DNA from: an uncultured Butyrivibrio sp. | GTDB lineage: Bacteria; Bacillota; Clostridia; Lachnospirales; Lachnospiraceae | Direction of reading: 5' to 3' | DNA length: 64,000 nt | NCBI RefSeq assembly: GCF_947169445.1 | Contig: NZ_CAMVPU010000002.1 | Span: 124,001 to 188,000 of the forward strand | In this document: piece after piece, positions 1 through 9,365 of the stretch | How positions within the stretch are numbered: the stretch's first letter is position 1 | Layout: the number at the start of each line of letters is the position of its first letter | Notes under the pieces: model-generated | Databases searched by the model: none | Told to the model about the DNA's origin: nothing | What the model saw: the letters and a program-made list of their open reading frames with translations, nothing else | Position numbers and translations under genes: made by a program

Positions 1-1
1 A

Positions 2-1174
2 GTGGAAAAAGATATTCCGAAGCTGTCACAGGAATGGAAGATGACGGAAGAAGAAGCCGGAAGAAGAGCCCGATATGAAGCCTTTGAAGAAATTTTGAAA
101 GAAAAAAAAGCTTCATATATAGCTATTGCTCATCATCAAAACGATGTGGCAGAGACACTGCTGATGAATCTGTTTAGGGGAAGCGGTGTTCACGGAGCCG
201 GTGCTATCAGACCTGTAAGGGGTAATATTATTCGGCCGCTTTTATGCGTCGCCAGAAGCGAGATTGAGGCATATCTTCATGATAAGGGACAGCTCTTTTG
301 CCATGATGCTACCAATGATGAAGATATTCACACCAGAAATATTGTAAGAAACAGGTTATTGCCACTGGCGGAAAAGGAAATAAACAGTGCAGCAGTTTCT
401 CATTTGTGCAGAGCTGCGCTTGAGTTTTCCAAGGCAGATGCCTATATCAGCAAAGCATCTACGCTTCTTTATGAAAAATGTGCAAAAGAGTCCACAGATA
501 GTATCTTGATAGATCTGACAGCCCTTAGGGATGAAGATGAGGTGCTTAAGGACGGCGTGATATTAAAGGCTTTAGAGAAGCTTACTCCCAGCCGGAAGGA
601 TATTACTGCAGCCCATATTGATTCGATAAAAGCCCTTGCAAATGGAAGAAACGGAACTGCCAGCGTCGACCTTCCCTACAACCTGGAAGCAGTAAGAAGC
701 TATGATGAATTACAAATTAAGAAAAAAAACACAAAAAATTCATCATTGAACGAAAATGAATTCAAAATACCATCTTTTCTGAATGTTGGCGATGAAATGT
801 CTTTTTCTGTTCCGAATTTGGGTATGGCACACATAGAAATATTGACATATAATGGTGGGAAACTATTTCCGTCGTCTGCGTATACTAAATGGTTTGATTA
901 TGATAGAATACAAGGAGCTGTTTTTAGAAAGAGAAAGACAGGTGATTACATACTTGTCGAGCAGAATACAGCTCTTCATAAGAAGACAATCGCGAAGCTA
1001 ATGACAGATGAAAAGGTCCCGAAATATGAACGGGATGAGATTTATCTTTTGACGGATGGTAATAATGTTTTGTGGGTTCCGGGAATTAGAATGAGTGGAG
1101 CTTTCAAAATAAATGAGAACACAAAAAAAATATTGGCGATAAACATTGATAATGGAGGTTTTAGTAATGGCTGA
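2..1174 (+). CDS. tilS: tRNA(Ile)-lysidine synthase TilS, 5'-truncated by window edge
   Basis: This protein ligates lysine onto C34 of the CAU-anticodon tRNA-Ile, so the tRNA reads AUA as Ile; it acts in the cytoplasm. The reading frame is open to the first base of the window, so the N-terminal ATP-binding loop (SGGxDS) and the true start lie upstream. What remains, about 390 residues, begins in the PP-loop domain: the AHHQNDVAETLLMNLFRGSG block near residue 43 is the typical second TilS motif. The C-terminal substrate-binding domain follows, with FRKRKTGDYI and KKTIAKLMTDEKVP near residues 307-340. The stop overlaps the start of hpt by 8 bases. TilS followed by hpt and ftsH is the classic Firmicutes order, which supports the call. 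Confidence 0.94.
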   Translation: MEKDIPKLSQEWKMTEEEAGRRARYEAFEEILKEKKASYIAIAHHQNDVAETLLMNLFRGSGVHGAGAIRPVRGNIIRPLLCVARSEIEAYLHDKGQLFCHDATNDEDIHTRNIVRNRLLPLAEKEINSAAVSHLCRAALEFSKADAYISKASTLLYEKCAKESTDSILIDLTALRDEDEVLKDGVILKALEKLTPSRKDITAAHIDSIKALANGRNGTASVDLPYNLEAVRSYDELQIKKKNTKNSSLNENEFKIPSFLNVGDEMSFSVPNLGMAHIEILTYNGGKLFPSSAYTKWFDYDRIQGAVFRKRKTGDYILVEQNTALHKKTIAKLMTDEKVPKYERDEIYLLTDGNNVLWVPGIRMSGAFKINENTKKILAINIDNGGFSNG

Positions 1175-1691
1175 ATCAGTTAGAGTACTGCTTACAGAAG
1201 AGGAAGTTGATAAGAGAATACAGGAGCTGGGTGATATGATCAGCAGAGATTATCAGGGCAAGTCAGTTCACCTTGTATGTGTACTTAAGGGTGGAGTTTT
1301 CTTTATGTGCGAACTTGCTAAGCGTATCACAGTTCCGGTAACTATGGACTTTATGTCTGCATCAAGCTATGGCAGTTCTACAAAATCAAGCGGCGTAGTT
1401 AAGATTGTTAAGGACCTTGATGAACCACTTAAGGACAGAGAGGTTCTTATTGTAGAGGATATTATCGATTCAGGAAGAACTCTTTCATATCTTATCAAGA
1501 TGCTTGGAGACAGAGGTCCTGCCAGCATTAAGCTCTGCACTCTTTTGGACAAGCCTGAGAGAAGAGTAACTGACGTTAAGGTTGATTATACAGGTTTCAA
1601 TATTCCTGACGAATTTGTAGTTGGTTATGGTCTTGACTACGATCAGAGATATCGTAACCTTCCATATATTGGTGTTGTTGAATTCAATTGA
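1167..1691 (+). CDS. hpt: Hypoxanthine-guanine phosphoribosyltransferase
   Basis: This is a purine salvage enzyme that makes IMP or GMP from hypoxanthine or guanine and PRPP. The PRPP-binding motif VLIVEDIIDSGRTL lies near residues 93-106. The N-terminal LKGGVFFMCELAKR block and the C-terminal FVVGYGLDYDQRYRNLPYIG block are both standard for the family, and 174 residues is the usual length. A longer frame could begin at TTG 1146. The ATG at 1167 is preferred because GGAGG at 1154-1158 lies 8 bases upstream and the protein then begins at MAESVRVL. The start overlaps the end of tilS, so translation is probably coupled, and ftsH follows after 25 bases. Confidence 0.95.
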   Translation: MAESVRVLLTEEEVDKRIQELGDMISRDYQGKSVHLVCVLKGGVFFMCELAKRITVPVTMDFMSASSYGSSTKSSGVVKIVKDLDEPLKDREVLIVEDIIDSGRTLSYLIKMLGDRGPASIKLCTLLDKPERRVTDVKVDYTGFNIPDEFVVGYGLDYDQRYRNLPYIGVVEFN

Positions 1692-1716
1692 CATATAAAA
1701 GGGGGCACTGGGGAAT

Positions 1717-3576
1717 TTGAATAAGTCCAGAAATTTCAATTCAATATTGATTATTTCATTGATCCTGCTGGCATTTGTTGTGATTTTGGAGTATGGAAGT
1801 AATTTCTTCTCCGGAAATAGCGGGAGCTATAATGTAGCATCACTACAAAGCGATGTAACAGCCGGAAAAGTTAGAAATGTTGTCATCATGCCTAATGCAG
1901 AGACACCTACCGGTGCGGTCAGGGTTTCTTTTAATGATGGAAGCGATGACATAGTGTTCTACTCGACAGATGTTACTGTGGTGGAGTCTTTTCTGACTGA
2001 GCAGGCAGTAAGGCTGGAAGTAAAAGATATTCCGTCTGAGAACATTCTGATAAACGGCATTATTCCTATTATTGTTGGTCTTGTAGTCATGGTATTTATT
2101 TTCACCATGATGGGTAATATCCAGGCAGGAGGCGGCGGTAATTCCAAAATGATGAATTTTGGAAAGAGCCGTGCCAAGATGTCTACCAGCGAGGACAACA
2201 AGGTTAAGCTTGGAGATGTCGCAGGGTTAAAAGAGGAAAAAGAACAGCTTTCAGAGATCATAGAATTCTTAAAGGATCCTGAGAAGTTTACCAAGGTTGG
2301 CGCCAGAATTCCTAAGGGCGTTCTTCTTGAGGGCGCGCCGGGAACCGGTAAGACTCTTCTTGCCAAAGCAGTTGCTGGTGAGGCCGGAGTTCCTTTCTTT
2401 ACTATTTCCGGATCAGACTTTGTTGAGATGTTCGTAGGTGTAGGTGCTTCAAGAGTCAGGGATCTTTTCGCTGAAGCCAAGAAAAATGCGCCTTGTATTA
2501 TCTTTATTGATGAAATTGATGCTGTTGCCAGAAGACGTGGAACCGGTATGGGCGGCGGACATGATGAGAGAGAACAGACACTTAACCAGATGCTGGTTGA
2601 GATGGATGGCTTTGGTGTTAATGAAGGCATCATCGTTATGGCTGCTACTAACAGAGTTGATATTCTTGATCCGGCTATTATGAGACCGGGACGTTTTGAC
2701 AGAAAGATTACGGTTGCAAGACCTGATGTGGGCGGAAGAGAAGAAATCCTCAAGGTTCATGCCCGCAATAAGCCTCTTTCAGATGATGTGGATCTTAAGC
2801 AGGTGGCACAGACAACAGCAGGCTTCACAGGAGCGGATCTTGAGAATCTTCTGAATGAGTCTGCCATAAATGCCGCTATGGGCGGAAGACCATTTATCAA
2901 TCAGGCAGATGTTAATAAGGCATTTATACAGGTTGGAATCGGAACAGAGAAGCACAGCCGCATTATTTCTGATGAAGAAAAGCGTATAACCGCTTACCAT
3001 GAGACTGGTCATGCTATTTTGTTCCATGTTCTGCCAAGTGTTGGACCTGTTCATACCATTTCTATAATTCCTACAGGACTTGGTGCTGCAGGTTATACAA
3101 TGCCTCTTCCCGAAAAGGATGAGATGTTTATTACCAAGAAAAAGATGCTTGAGGACATTATGGTATCTCTTGGTGGAAGAATTGCAGAAGAGATCATATT
3201 TGGTGATATCACAACCGGTGCTTCCAGTGATATCAAGAAGGCCACTCAGGAAGCAAGAAATATGGTTACCAAGTATGGTATGTCTGGAAATATAGGTGTT
3301 ATCAATTATGATGAGAATGAGGAAGATGTCTTTATCGGATATGATATCTCTCATTCCAAGAAGCATAGTGAGTTTATGGCGGGAGAGATTGACAAGGAAG
3401 TCAAGCTTATCATCGACAGCTGCTATGCCAAGGCTAAGGAGATCATCCTTCAGTATGAGGATATTCTTCATAGCAGTGCAAAGCTCCTTGTAGAAAAGGA
3501 GAAGATTGGCAGAGAAGAATTCGAAGCTCTTTTTGAGGGGCACGACATTGTGACTGATGTCGAAGTAGAAATCTAA
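1717..3576 (+). CDS. ftsH: ATP-dependent zinc metalloprotease FtsH
   Basis: FtsH is a membrane-anchored AAA+ protease that forms hexamers and degrades membrane and short-lived regulatory proteins. Two membrane segments are visible, at residues 8-29 and about 111-132, flanking an extracytoplasmic domain. The AAA module follows: Walker A GAPGTGKT at 206-213, Walker B IIFIDEID at 261-268, and the second region of homology TNRVDILDPA near 311-320. The zinc protease domain has HETGH at 428-432 and a distal Asp in TGASSDIKKAT near 505. At 619 residues the length is normal. The start is TTG, with GGGGG at 1701-1705 upstream. It probably belongs to the tilS-hpt-ftsH operon. Confidence 0.97.
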   Translation: MNKSRNFNSILIISLILLAFVVILEYGSNFFSGNSGSYNVASLQSDVTAGKVRNVVIMPNAETPTGAVRVSFNDGSDDIVFYSTDVTVVESFLTEQAVRLEVKDIPSENILINGIIPIIVGLVVMVFIFTMMGNIQAGGGGNSKMMNFGKSRAKMSTSEDNKVKLGDVAGLKEEKEQLSEIIEFLKDPEKFTKVGARIPKGVLLEGAPGTGKTLLAKAVAGEAGVPFFTISGSDFVEMFVGVGASRVRDLFAEAKKNAPCIIFIDEIDAVARRRGTGMGGGHDEREQTLNQMLVEMDGFGVNEGIIVMAATNRVDILDPAIMRPGRFDRKITVARPDVGGREEILKVHARNKPLSDDVDLKQVAQTTAGFTGADLENLLNESAINAAMGGRPFINQADVNKAFIQVGIGTEKHSRIISDEEKRITAYHETGHAILFHVLPSVGPVHTISIIPTGLGAAGYTMPLPEKDEMFITKKKMLEDIMVSLGGRIAEEIIFGDITTGASSDIKKATQEARNMVTKYGMSGNIGVINYDENEEDVFIGYDISHSKKHSEFMAGEIDKEVKLIIDSCYAKAKEIILQYEDILHSSAKLLVEKEKIGREEFEALFEGHDIVTDVEVEI

Positions 3577-3732
3577 TTGTTAAAAATGCACAAAAACACA
3601 GAGCTGTTTTTGACAAATTTGTGAAGTATTAGTCTTTACGCGGGTTATAGGGGATGTTAGTATAATATGCGTAACCCCCCAATACATTATATAGTTTTTT
3701 GCTATACCCCATAAGAAAGAAATACCTTCTCT

Positions 3733-3759
3733 AAAAAGACAGCGTCAGCTGTCTTTTTT
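3733..3759 (+). terminator. Intrinsic terminator between ftsH and the GH13 gene
   Basis: An 11-bp perfect stem (AAAAAGACAGC / GCTGTCTTTTT) with loop GTCA runs into a T tract. It ends only 17 bases before the ATG of the next gene, so it can end ftsH transcripts or act as an attenuator in a leader. A TATAAT box with a weak -35 lies at 3661-3666, which would place the hairpin about 65-90 nt into a transcript started there. Confidence 0.75.
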
Positions 3760-3776
3760 GCATTATAAGGAAACGT

Positions 3777-5867
3777 ATGAATATAAAAGCTCTATTTCAT
3801 GATATGACGCTGGACTATTTAAGACCGGCGGAACCGGATAAAAACAGAAAGACACAGGTGAGATTCAGATGTGCCAAGCAGGAGAATCTGGAGATACACC
3901 TTGTCTGGGGGGATGAACACCTCCGAATGAAACGTTCAGAAACAGATGGTGAGTTTGATTATTTTGATGTCGAAGCCAAGACACGAGATTTTGTTGTAGC
4001 TTATTATTTTGAGATTTCAATTCCACACAGTGAGACGCTTATATATGATAAACGCGGATGTGTTAGAAATGTACAGGATAGCATGAAATTCAGGATCTTT
4101 CCTGGATTTTCCACACCTAACTGGGCAAAAGGCGCAGTGATGTATCAGATTTTTGTAGACAGATTCTGCAATGGAGATACTTCCAACGATGTGCTTACCG
4201 GTGAGTATTACTACAACGGGCAGGAATGTAAAAAGGTAGATAATTGGAGCCAGTACCCTGATCCCAAGAGAGATTTTTGTGAGTTTTACGGCGGAGACTT
4301 AAAGGGTGTAATGGACAAGCTTGATTACCTTCAGGATTTGGGAATTGACGCTATATATTTCAATCCTCTTTTTGTTTCACCTTCGTCTCATAAATACGAT
4401 ATTCAGGATTATGACCACATAGATCCACATTTTGGAGTCATTATTGAAGATGAGGGCGAATTGAACCATGACAGCCCTGACAATACCAGATCGACCAAAT
4501 ATATCAGCCGCGTGACCAGCAAGAAGAATCTCGAGGCTAGTGATGCTCTTTTTGCCAAGCTTGTTGAGGAAGCTCATAAAAGAGGGATACGGGTTATTTT
4601 GGATGGCGTATTCAATCACTGCGGCTCATTTAACAAGTGGCTAGACAGAGAGCGCATTTACGAGAATATTTCGGATTATGACAAGGGAGCCTATGTTTTT
4701 GAGGTGAGCCCATTCCATAATTTCTTTTCATTTAATGGTGGTCATTGGCCTTATAATTCAAATTATGATGGCTGGTGGGGCTATGATACACTGCCTAAGC
4801 TTAACTATGAAGGTTCCAAGGAACTTGAGAATTATATAATCGGCATAGGTAAAAAATGGGTTTCTCCGCCTTACAATGCAGACGGATGGCGCCTTGACGT
4901 GGCTGCAGATCTTGGATATTCCAGAGAGTACAATCACTATTTCTGGAAGAGATTCAGGAAGGAAGTCAAAATGGCTAATCCGGAGGCTCTTATTCTGGCA
5001 GAACAGTATGGGGCATCCGCAGAGTGGCTACAGGGTGACGAGTGGGATACAGTCATGAATTATGACGCATTCATGGAGCCGCTGACCTGGTTTTTGACAG
5101 GAATGGAAAAACATAGTGATGAGTTCCAGCCGGGCAGAGTGGGTAACGCCAGAGAATTTTTTGACACAATGATGTACTGTGGTGGAGAGAACTTTAGTAC
5201 ACCGTCGCTGTATACAGCCATGAATGAGCTCTCTAACCATGATCACTCCAGATTTTTGACAAGAACCTCACAGAAAGTTGGCAGAAGCTCAGATATGATG
5301 CCTGCTTTAGCTGATACCGGAGTAAATAAGGCTGTTATGAGAGAGGCTGTTATCGTTCAGATGACCTGGCCTGGAGCACCTACGATCTATTATGGAGATG
5401 AAGCAGGAGTATGCGGCTTTACAGATCCTGATAACAGGCGTACCTATCCATGGGGCAGCGAAGATATGACTATGCTCAGATTCCACAAGGATATGATAGC
5501 TATTCATAAGTCCTGTCCGGAGCTGTGTTTTGGTTCGATAAAAGAGCTTAAGGCAGATAACAATTTCATTGCCTACGGCAGATTTAACCGAACTGCAGCG
5601 TCAGTTGTGATAATAAATAATAATGATTTTGAAGTTACCAAGGAAATCGAAGTGTGGCCGGTTGGAATACCCCGTGATGCCAAATTAAGTACACTGATAA
5701 TCTCTGATAATGTAGGTTACCGGACAGAGGGAGCGACCTTCAGAGTAAAGGACGGTGTACTTACCATATCGCTTTCCAGGAAATCAGGAGTTGTACTTAG
5801 ATATGACAGCTTTGGCTCCGTTTCAGATGACGACTTCTGGGCAGATAACTACATGTACTTTGACTGA
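3777..5867 (+). CDS. GH13 alpha-glucan hydrolase (neopullulanase/cyclomaltodextrinase-like)
   Basis: This is an alpha-amylase superfamily enzyme that hydrolyses alpha-glucosidic bonds in maltodextrins, cyclodextrins or pullulan. No signal peptide is present, so it acts on imported oligosaccharides or glycogen. An N-terminal beta-sandwich-like region of about 110 residues precedes the barrel, as in neopullulanases. The conserved GH13 regions are all present: DGVFNH at 276-281, WRLDVAAD with nucleophile D374, ILAEQ with acid/base E409, and SNHDHSR further on carrying the transition-state Asp. At 696 residues it is longer than most neopullulanases (about 590). The extra length includes an insert near 220-255, between the first conserved strands. 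The exact specificity cannot be read from sequence. Confidence 0.9.
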   Translation: MNIKALFHDMTLDYLRPAEPDKNRKTQVRFRCAKQENLEIHLVWGDEHLRMKRSETDGEFDYFDVEAKTRDFVVAYYFEISIPHSETLIYDKRGCVRNVQDSMKFRIFPGFSTPNWAKGAVMYQIFVDRFCNGDTSNDVLTGEYYYNGQECKKVDNWSQYPDPKRDFCEFYGGDLKGVMDKLDYLQDLGIDAIYFNPLFVSPSSHKYDIQDYDHIDPHFGVIIEDEGELNHDSPDNTRSTKYISRVTSKKNLEASDALFAKLVEEAHKRGIRVILDGVFNHCGSFNKWLDRERIYENISDYDKGAYVFEVSPFHNFFSFNGGHWPYNSNYDGWWGYDTLPKLNYEGSKELENYIIGIGKKWVSPPYNADGWRLDVAADLGYSREYNHYFWKRFRKEVKMANPEALILAEQYGASAEWLQGDEWDTVMNYDAFMEPLTWFLTGMEKHSDEFQPGRVGNAREFFDTMMYCGGENFSTPSLYTAMNELSNHDHSRFLTRTSQKVGRSSDMMPALADTGVNKAVMREAVIVQMTWPGAPTIYYGDEAGVCGFTDPDNRRTYPWGSEDMTMLRFHKDMIAIHKSCPELCFGSIKELKADNNFIAYGRFNRTAASVVIINNNDFEVTKEIEVWPVGIPRDAKLSTLIISDNVGYRTEGATFRVKDGVLTISLSRKSGVVLRYDSFGSVSDDDFWADNYMYFD

Positions 5868-5987
5868 TAATAGTGGTTTTTGGTGTGTTATAAGCTTCTT
5901 ATTGTGAAATGATTAACTTTATTTTTTGAAACAACAAGTATATAATGTATTTAACCATCAATACTACAAAGTAAGGGAGAAAAACAA

Positions 5988-6851
5988 ATGTTAGTATCCG
6001 CAAAAGACATGCTTGTAAAAGCAAAAGAAGGTCACTATGCAGTTGGCCAGTTTAACATTAATAACCTGGAGTGGACAAAGTCAGTTCTTCTTACAGCTGA
6101 AGAACTTAAGTCCCCAGTTATCCTTGGTGTATCAGAGGGTGCTGGTAAATATATGACAGGTTTCACAACAGTTGCAGCTATGGTTAAGGCTATGGATGAG
6201 AGCCTTGGAATCACAGTTCCTGTTGCACTTCACCTTGATCACGGTACATACGAAGGATGCTATAAGTGCATTAAGGCTGGATTTACATCAATCATGTTTG
6301 ATGGATCACACTACAACATCGAAGAGAACGTAGCTAAGACATCAGAGCTTGTAAACGTTTCTCATCAGCTTGGTCTTTCTATCGAGGCTGAGGTTGGTTC
6401 AATCGGCGGCGAAGAAGATGGCGTTGTAGGAATGGGCGAGTGCGCTGATCCAGATGAGTGCAAGAGAATCGCTGATCTTGGCGTTGATATGCTTGCAGCT
6501 GGTATTGGTAACATCCATGGTAAATATCCAGAAGGATGGCCAGGACTTAGATTCGACGTTCTTGATGCTATTCAGCAGAAGACAGGAGTTATGCCTCTCG
6601 TTCTTCACGGCGGCACAGGAATTCCTGCAGATATGATCAAGAAGGCAATCACACTTGGTGTATCCAAGATTAATGTTAATACTGAGTGCCAGCTTTCATT
6701 TGCTGATGCTACTCGTAAATATGTTGAGGCTGGCAAGGATCTTGAAGGTAAGGGATTTGACCCTCGTAAGCTTCTTGCTCCTGGTGCTGAAGCTATCAAG
6801 GCTACAGTTAAGGAGAAGATGGAGCTCTTCGGATCAGTTGGAAAGGCTTGA
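5988..6851 (+). CDS. fba: Class II fructose-1,6-bisphosphate aldolase
   Basis: This glycolytic enzyme splits fructose-1,6-bisphosphate into dihydroxyacetone phosphate and glyceraldehyde-3-phosphate with a zinc ion. Class II signatures are clear: HLDHGTYEGC near residue 82, EAEVGSIGGEEDG near 133, the zinc histidines in NIHGKYPEGWP and VLHGGTGIP, and the phosphate-binding INVNTE near 229. At 287 residues the length is typical. GGGAG at 5975-5979 precedes the ATG. A TATAAT box lies at 5941-5946 with only a poor -35 upstream. Codon use is strongly biased to a few codons, as expected for a highly expressed gene. Confidence 0.97.
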   Translation: MLVSAKDMLVKAKEGHYAVGQFNINNLEWTKSVLLTAEELKSPVILGVSEGAGKYMTGFTTVAAMVKAMDESLGITVPVALHLDHGTYEGCYKCIKAGFTSIMFDGSHYNIEENVAKTSELVNVSHQLGLSIEAEVGSIGGEEDGVVGMGECADPDECKRIADLGVDMLAAGIGNIHGKYPEGWPGLRFDVLDAIQQKTGVMPLVLHGGTGIPADMIKKAITLGVSKINVNTECQLSFADATRKYVEAGKDLEGKGFDPRKLLAPGAEAIKATVKEKMELFGSVGKA

Positions 6852-6874
6852 TGCGATTAGCCAAAGAGATTATC

Positions 6875-6900
6875 GGGGCGAGGCCATATGGTCTCGCCCT
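6875..6900 (+). terminator. Hairpin after fba, probable terminator
   Basis: GGGCGAGGCCA pairs with TGGTCTCGCCC across a very short loop (one G-T pair). It is followed by a short, mixed TTATTA tail rather than a clean T run, so termination may be partial. It lies 21 bases upstream of the greA start. Confidence 0.45.
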
Positions 6901-6920
6901 TATTAGTATCAGGGGGAAAC

Positions 6921-7424
6921 ATGAACAACGAATTAACCAAAAAAGACATTGAAGATATGGAAGCGGAGATAGAGCACCGCAAAATTGTAGTAAGAAAAGA
7001 GCTTCTCGAGCATGTAAAGGAAGCCAGAGCTCAGGGAGATCTTTCTGAGAACTTCGAGTACTATGCTGCGAAGAAGGCTAAAAACCAGAATGAGAGTAGA
7101 ATCCGTTTTCTGGAGAGAATGATAAAGACAGCAAAAGTAATTGATGATAATACTACTGAAGATCAGGTAGGAATGAATAAAAGCGTCACTGTACGTATTG
7201 AGGAAGACGGCAGTGAGGAGACCTATAAGATCGTTACTACCATGAGACAGAACTCGTTAAAAGGTCTGATAAGTGTAGAATCTCCTTTGGGAAAACAATT
7301 ACTTGGACATCGAGTAGGTGACCGTGTTACTATTAAAGTAAGCGATAATTATAGTTATGAAATAACGATAACCAAAATTGAAAACACAGGTCTTTCTGAG
7401 GAAGATAAAATACGAGATTTCTGA
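6921..7424 (+). CDS. greA: Transcription elongation factor GreA
   Basis: GreA rescues backtracked RNA polymerase by stimulating cleavage of the nascent RNA 3' end. The N-terminal coiled coil contains LEHVKEARAQGDLSENFEYY, with the acidic tip D and E residues needed for cleavage. The C-terminal FKBP-like domain ends with SPLGKQLLGHRVGDRV. The length of 167 residues is slightly above the usual 155-160. ATG 6921 is chosen because AGGGGG at 6911-6916 precedes it; an upstream in-frame GTG at 6888 lies inside the hairpin. The gene heads a run of closely spaced same-strand genes that continues to about 16.5 kb. Confidence 0.95.
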   Translation: MNNELTKKDIEDMEAEIEHRKIVVRKELLEHVKEARAQGDLSENFEYYAAKKAKNQNESRIRFLERMIKTAKVIDDNTTEDQVGMNKSVTVRIEEDGSEETYKIVTTMRQNSLKGLISVESPLGKQLLGHRVGDRVTIKVSDNYSYEITITKIENTGLSEEDKIRDF

Positions 7425-7457
7425 TGTTTTTCAAGGCTTAAGCTTATGGAGGTACAT

Positions 7458-7964
7458 ATGAGGGTATTTCAGCCGGTAGAACCTGAAGAGATTGAGAGTG
7501 GTGCTTACAAATTTAGTGATAACAAATTTCTGGTAACTGCTGATGATGGTACTAAGGTTAATACAACTGCAGCTTCATATGGCGGTGTTGGTCAGATGTG
7601 GGGCAAAAGAGTGACCTTAATCTGTGTCAGAAAGGACAGATTTACCAGAGAACTCATCGATAAGTCTGGCGAGTACTCTCTTAGTTTTTTAGATAATAAT
7701 GAATACCGCGGCGCAATGAAATACCTGGAGGCCGTATCAGGCAAGGATGAGGACAAACTAAAGGGTGCCAGACTAAATGTTGGATATTATGAAGGAGTGC
7801 CCTACATTGAAGAATCCAGTAATGTACTTATCTGTAAGGTAATATATAAGTCAGAAATTATTAAGGATGGCTTTGTAGATCCATCCATTCCACAAGAGTT
7901 TTATAAGAATGATGATTATCACATAATATATGTGGGTGAATTAAAGAAGGTATTGATAAGGTAA
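7458..7964 (+). CDS. Flavin reductase family protein (FMN-binding)
   Basis: The protein resembles the DIM6/NTAB flavin reductase-like family of small split-barrel FMN proteins. Family features include the NTTAASYGGVGQMWGKRVTLICVR region at residues 37-60, with the typical flavin-binding T/S-rich turn, and a C-terminal DDYHIIYVGEL strand. ATG 7458 is preferred over the in-frame ATG 7446 because GGAGG at 7449-7453 precedes it at normal spacing. The resulting length is 168 residues. Its redox partner is unknown. A flavodiiron protein lies 4.5 kb downstream in the same direction, but nothing in the sequence links the two. Confidence 0.85.
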   Translation: MRVFQPVEPEEIESGAYKFSDNKFLVTADDGTKVNTTAASYGGVGQMWGKRVTLICVRKDRFTRELIDKSGEYSLSFLDNNEYRGAMKYLEAVSGKDEDKLKGARLNVGYYEGVPYIEESSNVLICKVIYKSEIIKDGFVDPSIPQEFYKNDDYHIIYVGELKKVLIR

Positions 7965-7995
7965 TTTTAGTGCCAAGTGTGCTTATGAGGGGCAT

Positions 7996-9330
7996 ATGAG
8001 AACTAGAAAGTTAAAGACTATACTTTCCTGTTTACTTAGCTTGTGTGTTTTAGGTACAGGCGTATTGTCAGGCTGTGGACAGTCAGATGTACGCTCTGAT
8101 GAAGTTGCGCTAAATTACGAAGAATATGATAGTGGTGTAGCTGATTTTAATGAAGAAACAGCACTCGGAGAACTGGTAACAATATCAGGCTGGCTAAATC
8201 CGGACTGTGTCAAAAACCTTATGGCGTATCTTGCCAAACAATTTCCAAATTGTAATTTCGATTATAGATATATATCAAAAGGAAGCTATGAGTATCTGAT
8301 GGACTTACAGCTTTCTTCAAAGACGGCTTCAGATATAGTGATGCTTTCTCCCACTATGGCAAAAAAACACGCCAAAAACAGGTACATAGAAGATATTACA
8401 AATCTCTGTGATGATTTTGATGAAACCGGAAGAACGACCTTTATGTATGGAAACAGAATATATGCTGTTCCTTGTACGAGTGATTATGTGTGTGTTTTTT
8501 ATAACAAAGAAATTCTTGAAAAGATTGGGAGAAGAGTACCGATTTCTTTTAATGAATTCCTGGATCTATGTGATTATGTTCAGGAAAATATGGGGATAAA
8601 ACCCATGTCGGCCGGATTAAAAGATTCAGAAATGGTTGCCAATAGTGCAATGGCAATGCTTGGATCAAGCTTTTTTGCTACTGAAGAAGGTAAGAACTTT
8701 GGTAACAGAGTGGCTTATGGAAGAGCCAGATTCAAGGATGATATAAGACCTTATATGGGGAGATGGCAGGATTTATTAAATCACAAAGTATACACAAGAG
8801 AAATGTGTATTATGGACGATACGGCTGCAATTTCTGAATTTGCTGCCGGTGACAGCCTTATGTATCAGGGAGTGCTTTATGATTATAACAGGATAAAAGA
8901 GGCAAATCCCGATATCAGGATGGGCACCATGGCGCTTTCTACAGAATTGCAAGGAAAAACAATTCTTATTGGAGGATGTAATAACGGATTTGGCTTAAAT
9001 AAAAATGCCAAAAACAAAGATCTGGCGGTAAAGGTTCTTAAAGCTATAGCCAGCGAACAAGGACAGCGAGCACTTTGGGAAGATAGACAGGGCAGCCAGA
9101 CATATCTCAAAGATGTACGTTTTGACAATCCTACAGAATTTGATTACATAAGACCGCTTACTACCACAAGCCATGTGATGATGCCCTGGACAGAGTGGGG
9201 AGCACATAGTAGTGAGATATATAAAGTGTTAGGACAGGAATTACAGAAGGTGGTTTTGGGAGATAGATCTATAGAGATTGCGTTTCAGGTTATAGATGAT
9301 AAGGTCAGGCAGATTCTCACCGAGAATTAG
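7996..9330 (+). CDS. Extracellular sugar-binding lipoprotein (ABC solute-binding family 1)
   Basis: This is a membrane-anchored binding protein. The signal peptide ends in the lipobox LSGC, with the lipidated Cys near residue 27. The mature part has the periplasmic-binding fold hallmarks of family 1, including MLSPTMAKKHAKN, YAVPCTSDYVCVFYNKEIL near residue 155, and GGCNNGFGLNKNAKN near 325. At 444 residues the length is normal. No permease or ATPase gene is nearby. Instead a hybrid histidine kinase starts 36 bases downstream, so the likely job is to present a ligand to that sensor rather than to feed an importer. GAGGGG at 7987-7992 precedes the ATG. The ligand cannot be inferred. Confidence 0.85.
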   Translation: MRTRKLKTILSCLLSLCVLGTGVLSGCGQSDVRSDEVALNYEEYDSGVADFNEETALGELVTISGWLNPDCVKNLMAYLAKQFPNCNFDYRYISKGSYEYLMDLQLSSKTASDIVMLSPTMAKKHAKNRYIEDITNLCDDFDETGRTTFMYGNRIYAVPCTSDYVCVFYNKEILEKIGRRVPISFNEFLDLCDYVQENMGIKPMSAGLKDSEMVANSAMAMLGSSFFATEEGKNFGNRVAYGRARFKDDIRPYMGRWQDLLNHKVYTREMCIMDDTAAISEFAAGDSLMYQGVLYDYNRIKEANPDIRMGTMALSTELQGKTILIGGCNNGFGLNKNAKNKDLAVKVLKAIASEQGQRALWEDRQGSQTYLKDVRFDNPTEFDYIRPLTTTSHVMMPWTEWGAHSSEIYKVLGQELQKVVLGDRSIEIAFQVIDDKVRQILTEN

Positions 9331-9365
9331 AGTTACTGTAAACAGTGTCAACCAGAGGTATCCAT

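Noticed and set aside
1959..2753. Long open frame of 264 codons on the minus strand inside ftsH
   Set aside because: It is fully antisense to the conserved AAA region, has no ribosome binding site, and its translation (Ser/Pro/Ile rich, low complexity) is what the complement of this codon bias gives.
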